A stretch of 64,000 nucleotides of DNA. It comes from CAVUAT01 sp963739545 (lineage in GTDB: Bacteria > Actinomycetota > Thermoleophilia > Solirubrobacterales > 70-9). The position numbers were made by a program, and so were the translations under genes. Position 1 is the first letter of the stretch; the number at the start of each line of letters is the position of its first letter. Positions 58,931 through 64,000 of the stretch are shown in pieces. The notes beneath the pieces are model-generated. The model was not told the DNA's origin. It saw only the letters and a list, made by a program, of their open reading frames with translations, and did no database searches. The stretch lies in the NCBI GenBank assembly GCA_963739545.1, contig CAVUAT010000011.1, positions 868,001-932,000 on the forward strand, given 5' to 3'.

Positions 58931-59383
58931 TCTCGTCTCTATCTCCAGGTCCTTGGGCTTCTGCGCCTCATGAGGGTGCTCGCTGCCCGCGTACACCTTG
59001 AGCTTGCGCAGCTGCGCGCGCGCCAGCTTGTTGCGGGGGAGCATGCCCTTTACGGCTTTGCGGATTACCTCCTCGGGGCGGCGGTCGAGCATCTCGCCGA
59101 GCGTACGCGAGCGGATGCCGCCGGGGTAGCCGCTGTGCCGGTAGTAGCGCTTGTCGGTGCGCTTCTTCCCGGTGACGGCGATCTTCTCGGCGTTGATGAC
59201 GACGACGAAGTCGCCAACGTCGACGTGCGGCGTGTAGGTGGGCTTGTTCTTGCCGCGCAGGACGTTTGCGATCTGCGAGGCGAGGCGGCCGAGAGTCTTG
59301 CCGTCGGCGTCCACCACCCACCAGCCGCGCTCGCGGTCGGAGGCATTCGCCTGGTAGGTCTTGTTCGTGGTCGCAGTGGTCAT
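58928..59383 (-). CDS. rplM: 50S ribosomal protein L13
   Basis: 151 aa from the ATG at 59383. WWVVDADGKTLGRLAS, GDFVVVINAEKIAVTGKK, KRYYRHSGYPGG and MLPRNKLARAQLRKLKVYAG are diagnostic. An early assembly protein of the large subunit. The ATG is directly preceded by TTTTTTT of a hairpin-T tract, so there is no SD. A second in-frame ATG at 59431 would make a 16-residue extension encoded by that hairpin. It is followed by rpsI at 51 bp spacing, the usual rplM-rpsI operon. Confidence 0.96.
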   Translation of the reverse strand: MTTATTNKTYQANASDRERGWWVVDADGKTLGRLASQIANVLRGKNKPTYTPHVDVGDFVVVINAEKIAVTGKKRTDKRYYRHSGYPGGIRSRTLGEMLDRRPEEVIRKAVKGMLPRNKLARAQLRKLKVYAGSEHPHEAQKPKDLEIETR

Positions 59384-59413
59384 AAAAAAAGCGCCGCGCC
59401 GGGAGCGCGGCAG
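59384..59413 (-). promoter_or_regulatory. Terminator-like hairpin and T-tract abutting the rplM start (candidate attenuator)
   Basis: Minus strand reads GCCGCGC-TCCCG-GCGCGGC, then GC and seven Ts, then ATG. The perfect 7-bp GC stem with U-tract is a textbook intrinsic terminator, placed with zero distance to the L13 start codon and overlapping where an SD should be. A TATCAT -10-like box ends 7 nt before 59413. Confidence 0.6.
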
Positions 59414-59465
59414 CCGCTCGATGATAGCCATAGCGGAGCCGGCGCGACCGACCGTTTCCGGCTGC

Positions 59466-59471
59466 TAGCTT
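59466..59471 (+). promoter_or_regulatory. -10 box TAGCTT, leaderless-type
   Basis: TAGCTT, then 8 nt and the ATG of the protease gene at 59480. Confidence 0.5.
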
Positions 59472-59479
59472 CGAGAGGC

Positions 59480-60328
59480 ATGGCGGCACTGACTCTCACC
59501 GGCAGGGGTGGGCGCCTCGGCGTCGCCGCCGCCCTTTGCGCGGCCTCTCTCGCCGCCGCCGGGCCCAGCTCCGCTTCGCCGGGAGACGCTACCCCCCAGC
59601 CGCGCATCATCGGCGGCGGCGCTGCGGATCCCGCGACGTTTCCCTTCGCCGCGGCGATCCTCGCCAAAAGCCGGTTCATCTGCTCGGGCTCGGTCGTCGG
59701 CCCGCGGCATGTGGTCACGGCCGCTCACTGCTCCATCCCGAAGCTGGCCGAGCTTCAGGTCGTGACCGGGCGCTACGACCTCCGCGACACGAGCAAGGGG
59801 CAGGTCTCGGCCGTCGCGGCCAAGTTCGTTCACCCGGATTACAGGCGAACCGCGCGCCACGACGTCGCCGTCTTCGGCCTCGCGACGGCCACCCCCTCCC
59901 CGGCCATCCAGGTTGCCACGCCCGCCGAGGGCGCCGCGGCCGTCGCGCCGGGCAACTCGCTGTCGGTCGCCGGCTGGGGCGCCACCACCCCCTTCCAGAC
60001 GAAGCTGCCCGGCTTCCTGAAGACGACGAGCGTCGCCTCGATCACCGGCAAGCTCTGCGCGAAGCGCTATGGCAAGGTCTTCCGCGGCACCAGCATGGTC
60101 TGCGCCCAGGGCACGAAGCTGAACCCCGGCCGCAAGAAGTCGCTTCGGACCTCGCCCTGCGCCGGCGACAGCGGCGGCCCGCTGATCGGCTCGTCCCGCC
60201 TGCTCGGCGTCGTCTCCTTCGGCCCGCGCCTCTGCGGGCTTCCCTTCGCGCCGGTCGTCTACGGCAAGACTTTCGACGCGAGCGCCGTGGAGTTCATCGG
60301 CGCCGCGGTCTCCACCCCGCTTCCCTGA
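59480..60328 (+). CDS. Secreted trypsin-like serine protease
   Basis: 282 aa from the ATG at 59480. Signal peptide to about residue 33 (AAALCAASLAAAGPSSASPG), propeptide ending RIIGGGAADPATFPFAAAI. The triad is His in VTAAHCS, Asp in RHDVAVFGL and Ser in CAGDSGGPL. Cysteines ICSG...AHCS and CAKRYG...MVCAQG are the conserved S1 pairs. Secreted endopeptidase; the specificity pocket is not clear. It is divergent from rplM, with only 96 bp between starts. Confidence 0.93.
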   Translation: MAALTLTGRGGRLGVAAALCAASLAAAGPSSASPGDATPQPRIIGGGAADPATFPFAAAILAKSRFICSGSVVGPRHVVTAAHCSIPKLAELQVVTGRYDLRDTSKGQVSAVAAKFVHPDYRRTARHDVAVFGLATATPSPAIQVATPAEGAAAVAPGNSLSVAGWGATTPFQTKLPGFLKTTSVASITGKLCAKRYGKVFRGTSMVCAQGTKLNPGRKKSLRTSPCAGDSGGPLIGSSRLLGVVSFGPRLCGLPFAPVVYGKTFDASAVEFIGAAVSTPLP

Positions 60329-60337
60329 CGAAGGTGA

Positions 60338-60343
60338 CATAGT
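60338..60343 (+). promoter_or_regulatory. -10 box CATAGT, leaderless-type
   Basis: CATAGT, then CGAGGCC and the GTG at 60351 (7 nt). Confidence 0.4.
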
Positions 60344-60350
60344 CGAGGCC

Positions 60351-61061
60351 GTGCCCGACACGGTCTCAGTTCCGAGCCGATTCAACGGGCCGCTCGACAG
60401 CGGCAACGGTGGCTACTCAGCCGGCAAAGTCGCCGGCTTCCTCGAGGGCACCGCCGAGGTCAGCCTCAGGAGCCCCGTTCCCTTGGACACCGCGCTCGAC
60501 GTCATTCGCGACGAGGACGGCTCGATCCGGCTCCTCGCCGGCGAGGAGCTCGTGGCCGAGGGGCGCTCGGTCGAGCTCGACATCGAGGTGCCAGACCCCG
60601 TGAGCGTCGAGGACGCTCGCGAGGCGTCAAGGGGCTACCGGGGCCTGACCGACGGCCTCTTCAGCAGCTGTTTCGTCTGCGGCAAGAACCGCGAGGACGC
60701 TTTCGGGGTGTTCGCGGGTGCCGTCGAAGGCCGCAAGGTCGTCGCCTCGCCGTGGACGCCGCCCGCTTCCACAGCCGACGACTCCGGAGCGGTGCGCCCC
60801 GAGTTCGTCTGGTCCGTGCTCGACTGCCCGACCTACTTCGCCACCTACATCGACGAGGAGCTGCCACTGAGCGTGCTCGCCCGGCTGACCGCCCGGATCG
60901 AAGCGCCCGTCACCGCCGGGGCCGAGCACGTCGTGATGGCGTGGCCGATCGACGCCGACGGCCGCAAGCGGCACGCGGGCGCCGCGGTCCTGTCAGCCGA
61001 AGGCGAGGTGCTCGCGGTCGCGAAGGCGCTGATGATCGAGCTCCAGCGACCTCCCGCCTGA
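60351..61061 (+). CDS. Hotdog-fold thioesterase-like protein
   Basis: 236 aa. PSRFNGPLDSGNGGYSAGKVAGFL resembles the SxNG-x2-GG-x2-A signature of hotdog thioesterase-related proteins, and the second half (VRPEFVWSVLDCPTYFA...LTARIEAPVTAGAEHVVMAWPI) looks like a second hotdog unit. A CFVCG motif precedes the second unit. Probably acts on or binds an acyl-CoA or acyl-ACP, but no catalytic residue is certain. The GTG start is 7 nt from CATAGT. Confidence 0.72.
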   Translation: MPDTVSVPSRFNGPLDSGNGGYSAGKVAGFLEGTAEVSLRSPVPLDTALDVIRDEDGSIRLLAGEELVAEGRSVELDIEVPDPVSVEDAREASRGYRGLTDGLFSSCFVCGKNREDAFGVFAGAVEGRKVVASPWTPPASTADDSGAVRPEFVWSVLDCPTYFATYIDEELPLSVLARLTARIEAPVTAGAEHVVMAWPIDADGRKRHAGAAVLSAEGEVLAVAKALMIELQRPPA

Positions 61062-61104
61062 GCCGCCGCGCGGAGCCTCAGCAGCCCTCACGCCGGCGTC
61101 GCAA

Positions 61105-61141
61105 CCGCATATCCCGAAGGCGAAGCCGAAGAGATGGGCGG
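61105..61141 (+). repeat. 37-bp palindromic intergenic repeat, copy 3 (degenerate)
   Basis: Same orientation as copy 1. The inner stem is GGC-GAA-GCC. The outer stem has CCGC-AT paired with AT-GG-GCGG, with a 2-nt bulge. It lies just after the hotdog gene and before the convergent guaA end. Confidence 0.6.
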
Positions 61142-61147
61142 AAATGC

Positions 61148-62887
61148 CTACTCCCACTCGATAGTGCCCGGGGGCTTCGACGTGATGTCGAGCGTGACGC
61201 GGTTGACGCCCTTGCATTCGTTGATGATTCGGTTCGACGCTCGCTCGAGCAGGTCGTAGGGCAGGCGTGCCCAGTCGGCCGTCATCGCATCGTCGGAGGT
61301 GACCGCGCGGATCACGATGGGGTAGGCGTAGGAGCGCTCGTCGCCCTGGACGCCGACCGACCGGACGACCGGCAGCACGCAGAAGGACTGCCACAGCTCG
61401 CGGTAGAGCTCGACCGCGCGGATCTCCTCCTGCAGGATCGCGTCGGCGTCGCGCAGGATCTCGAGGCGCTCGCGGGTGACCTCGCCGCCGACGACGCGGA
61501 TCGCGAGGCCGGGGCCCGGGAAGGGCTGGCGCCAGACGAAGCGCTCGGGCAGGCCGAGCTCGGCGGCCACGGCGCGGACCTCGTCCTTGAAGAGAGTGCG
61601 CAGGGGCTCGACCAGCTCCATCTCCATGTCGTCGGGCAGGCCACCGACGTTGTGGTGCGACTTTATGGTCGCGGCGGTGCGCCCGTCGCCCCCCGACTCG
61701 ATCACGTCGGAGTAGAGCGTGCCCTGGACGAGGAACCGGGCGTCCTCGATCTTCGAGGCCTCGTCGTCGAAGACGCGGATGAACTCGCGGCCGATGATCT
61801 TGCGTTTCGTCTCGGGGTCGTCCACGCCCTTGAGCTCGGCGAGGAACTGCTCACCGGCGTCGACGTGGATCAGGTTCACGCCGATGTGGTCGCGAAAAGC
61901 CTCGACGACCTGGGTCGCCTCGTCCTTGCGCATCATCCCGTGGTCGACGAAGACGCAGGTGAGGCGGTCGCCGATCGCCTTGTGAACAAGGAGCGCCGCC
62001 GTGGCGGAGTCGACTCCGCCGGAGAGGCCGCAGATCGCCCGCGCCCCCCCGATCTGCTCGCGAATCCTCTCGACCTGCTCGTCGATCACCGAGGCCGGCG
62101 ACCAGCGATCCCTGCAACCAGCGATGTCGCGCAGGAAGCGGTCGAGGACCTCGGAGCCGTAGGGCGTGTGGACCACCTCGGGGTGAAACTGGATCCCATA
62201 GAGCCCGCGCTCTATGTCCTCGACGGCGGCGACCGGCGACTCGGTGCTGGAGGCGAGCGCCTCGAAGCCGGGCGGCGCCTCGTAGACGGTGTCGCGGTGG
62301 CTCATCCAGCATTGCTGGGTCGCGGGGAGGCCCGAGAGGAGCTTGCCGCCCTCGCCGGTGAGCGTCAGCTCCGAGCGCCCGAACTCGCCGGCCGGCGCCT
62401 GCTCGACCTTTCCGCCGAGCTCGTGGACCATCAGCTGCATCCCGTAACAGATGCCGAGCACCGGGATCCCGAGCTCGAGCAGCTCGGTCCGAAGCGGCGG
62501 GGCGCCGTCGGCGTAGACGGACGCGGGGCCTCCCGAGAGGACGAGGCCTCGGGGGTTGCGCTCGGTGATCTTCTCGAGCGGGACGTCGTGCGGAAGCAGC
62601 TCGCTGAACACACCGCGCTCGCGGATGCGACGGGCGATCAGCTGCGAGTACTGGCCGCCGAAATCGAGGACCAGCACCTCCTCGCGAACGGGAGCCGGTT
62701 CGAGCTCGGCAGCCTCGTCACTTACGACCCTGAGGCCGGGAGCAGCGTGGGCCGCGACCTCGTCCACGACGTCGTCCGCCGAGGCCGACGCCGCCGCCTC
62801 AGTCGACACGGGCGTGGCTGCGCCGGTGGTCCGGCGTGCGAGGGTCAAGCGTGGCGAGGACGCAAGGAGTCGGAATGGCAGCGCCAT
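61148..62887 (-). CDS. guaA: GMP synthase (glutamine-hydrolysing)
   Basis: 579 aa. Glutaminase triad: Cys in GICYGMQL, His in FHPEVVH with its Glu. The ATP-pyrophosphatase loop is LSGGVDSATAA, and the C-terminal dimerisation domain ends INRVTLDITSKPPGTIEWE-like. It converts XMP to GMP. The first about 68 residues (Ala/Val/Glu-rich, before VLVLDFGGQYSQLI) are not found in standard GuaA, so the ATG at 62887 may be too early. No clear SD helps. It lies downstream of guaB3 on the same strand. Confidence 0.93.
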   Translation of the reverse strand: MALPFRLLASSPRLTLARRTTGAATPVSTEAAASASADDVVDEVAAHAAPGLRVVSDEAAELEPAPVREEVLVLDFGGQYSQLIARRIRERGVFSELLPHDVPLEKITERNPRGLVLSGGPASVYADGAPPLRTELLELGIPVLGICYGMQLMVHELGGKVEQAPAGEFGRSELTLTGEGGKLLSGLPATQQCWMSHRDTVYEAPPGFEALASSTESPVAAVEDIERGLYGIQFHPEVVHTPYGSEVLDRFLRDIAGCRDRWSPASVIDEQVERIREQIGGARAICGLSGGVDSATAALLVHKAIGDRLTCVFVDHGMMRKDEATQVVEAFRDHIGVNLIHVDAGEQFLAELKGVDDPETKRKIIGREFIRVFDDEASKIEDARFLVQGTLYSDVIESGGDGRTAATIKSHHNVGGLPDDMEMELVEPLRTLFKDEVRAVAAELGLPERFVWRQPFPGPGLAIRVVGGEVTRERLEILRDADAILQEEIRAVELYRELWQSFCVLPVVRSVGVQGDERSYAYPIVIRAVTSDDAMTADWARLPYDLLERASNRIINECKGVNRVTLDITSKPPGTIEWE

Positions 62888-62970
62888 TGCGACGACTGAG
62901 GACGAAGCCAGGCGCCGAGCCGCAGCCGCCGGAGCGCCGTCGCAGACGCGTCCGGGTCGGCTGAGGCGGG

Positions 62971-64000
62971 TCAGTCATCGCTGACTGCGACTCCGTTCGA
63001 GACCGCTGCCTTGCCGTTCGAGCCCATCCCGACCGACTGCTCGTTCTGGAGCTGCTTGCCCTCGGACTGCAGGGCGGGGGCGACCATCACCTCGGCCCGG
63101 TGGAACTCGGGGATGTCCGCGTAGCCGCAGGTGGCCATCGAGGTCCGCAGCGCGCCCATCAGGTTGAAGGTGCCGTCGTTCTCCTGCGCTGGGCCGAGCA
63201 GGATCTCCTCGAGGGAGCCGTCCTGCCGCGTGGTCACGCGAGCGCCCCGCGGAAGCGAGGGATGGAAGGTCGCCATGCCCCAGTGGTAGCCGCGGCCGGG
63301 GGCCTCCTTGCCGCGAGCGAGCGGCGAGCCGATCATCACGGCGTCGGCTCCCATCGCGATGGCCTTGGATACGTCGCCGCCGGTGCGCATTCCGCCGTCG
63401 GCGATCACGTTGCAGTAGGTGCCCGTCTCCATCATGTGCTGGCCGCGCGCCGCCGCGACGTCGGCGATCGCCGTCGCCTGCGGGACGCCGAGCCCGAGCA
63501 CGCCGCGGGTCGTGCACGCCGCGCCGGGGCCCACGCCGACGAGAACGCCGACGGCGCCGGTGCGCATCAGGTGGAGGCCGGTGTTGTAGGAGGCACAGCC
63601 GCCGACGACGCACGGGACGGGAAGGTCGGCGATGAACTCCTTCAGGTTCAGCGGCTCGCTGGTGGTCGAGACGTGCTCGGCCGAGATCACGGTGCCCTGG
63701 ATCACGAGGATGTCGAGGCCGGCCTCGAGCGCAACCTCGTGGTAGTCGGTCACCTTCTGCGGGGTGAGCGACCCGCAAGCGACGACGCCGTGCGACTTGA
63801 TCTCCTCGATGCGCTTGGCGATCAGGTCGGGCTTGACGGGCTCCGCGTAGATCTCCTGCATGATCCGCGTGGCCACGTCCACCGGGGCCTTGGAAATCTC
63901 CTCGAGCTTCGCGTCGGCGTCCTCGTAGCGCGACCAGATGCCCTCGAGGTTCAGCACCGCGAGGCCGCCGAGCTTGCCGATGATCGCGGCCGTCTGGGGG
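62971..64000 (-). CDS. guaB3: GuaB3-family IMP dehydrogenase-like protein, 5' end outside window
   Basis: The open frame runs off the right edge. Sequence there (PQTAAIIGKLGGLAVLNLEG) is in frame with the visible protein, so the start is beyond 64000. The IMPDH-type loop is GPGAACTTRGVLG (catalytic Cys), and VIADGGMRTGGDVSKAIAMGADAVMIG is the phosphate-binding TIM-barrel strand. No CBS domains are inserted. Members of this actinobacterial group may act in IMP/GMP metabolism. The C-terminal 40 residues are divergent and possibly disordered. It precedes guaA by 83 bp. Confidence 0.9.
   Translation of the reverse strand, partial: PQTAAIIGKLGGLAVLNLEGIWSRYEDADAKLEEISKAPVDVATRIMQEIYAEPVKPDLIAKRIEEIKSHGVVACGSLTPQKVTDYHEVALEAGLDILVIQGTVISAEHVSTTSEPLNLKEFIADLPVPCVVGGCASYNTGLHLMRTGAVGVLVGVGPGAACTTRGVLGLGVPQATAIADVAAARGQHMMETGTYCNVIADGGMRTGGDVSKAIAMGADAVMIGSPLARGKEAPGRGYHWGMATFHPSLPRGARVTTRQDGSLEEILLGPAQENDGTFNLMGALRTSMATCGYADIPEFHRAEVMVAPALQSEGKQLQNEQSVGMGSNGKAAVSNGVAVSDD

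Noticed and set aside
59480..60328. Long plus-strand frame reaching from 58325 into the protease gene.
   Set aside because: Its first part is antisense to rpsI and rplM; the signal peptide and -10 box place the start at 59480.

Overview
This is a high-GC window packed with genes. It looks like chromosomal DNA of an actinobacterium, most likely class Thermoleophilia (Solirubrobacterales relatives). That placement is an inference from gene content: aa3-type oxidase genes with ctaA/ctaB, a DrrA/B-type ABC exporter, a GH63 glycosylglycerate hydrolase, guaB3 next to guaA, a class III formaldehyde-type dehydrogenase with an MBL-fold partner, and secreted proteins ending in CGSGxDxxxxDxxD...C tails. 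No rRNA, tRNA, CRISPR array, prophage or intact insertion sequence was found. Many genes start 6-10 nt after a TANNNT-type -10 box, so leaderless transcripts appear common, and several starts were chosen on that basis.

Layout. 1-9.4 kb: short-chain dehydrogenase (cut by the left edge), NUDIX hydrolase, monoacylglycerol lipase, then a beta-oxidation set (thiolase, acyl-CoA dehydrogenase, enoyl-CoA hydratase, 3-hydroxyacyl-CoA dehydrogenase) with a class IV aminotransferase inside it. 8.7-19 kb: MBL hydrolase and formaldehyde-type alcohol dehydrogenase, EamA transporter, secreted penicillin-acylase-family protein, thioredoxin reductase, flippase-like and PAP2 membrane proteins, epimerase. 19-23.5 kb: a 2-hydroxyacid module of benzoylformate-decarboxylase-like enzyme plus a frameshifted FAD/Fe-S dehydrogenase. 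23.7-25.5 kb: a fusion of two SCP2 domains with an R2-like diiron oxidase.

25.6-30.3 kb holds the most striking locus. A cytochrome oxidase subunit II homologue lacks most CuA ligands, and a subunit I homologue lacks all six canonical heme/copper histidines. They sit directly upstream of ctaA (heme A synthase) and ctaB (heme O synthase). A fully canonical oxidase (ctaC, ctaD, a USP-like gene, ctaE) lies at 35.2-39.8 kb, with small membrane proteins and a diheme cytochrome c between the two loci. The cofactor-free pair therefore looks like a retained pseudo-oxidase rather than the cell's only terminal oxidase. At the 3' end of ctaE, a 530-bp insert is flanked by 41-bp direct repeats that duplicate the end of ctaE.

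40-47 kb: two tandem pairs of secreted paralogues of unknown function, a DrrA/B/B-like ABC transporter, and a GH63 glycosylglycerate hydrolase. 47-59.4 kb (minus strand) is a housekeeping run: rplM, rpsI, glmM, glmS, DUF3352 lipoprotein, acpS, nnrD/E, alr, a CCA-type nucleotidyltransferase, HIT, enoyl-CoA hydratase, infA. rplM has a terminator-like hairpin ending in seven Ts directly against its start codon. rpsI needs a +1 frame change to encode its whole core. 59.4-64 kb: trypsin-like protease, hotdog-like protein, guaA, and guaB3 (cut by the right edge). Three copies of a structured 37-bp palindromic repeat lie between genes across the window.
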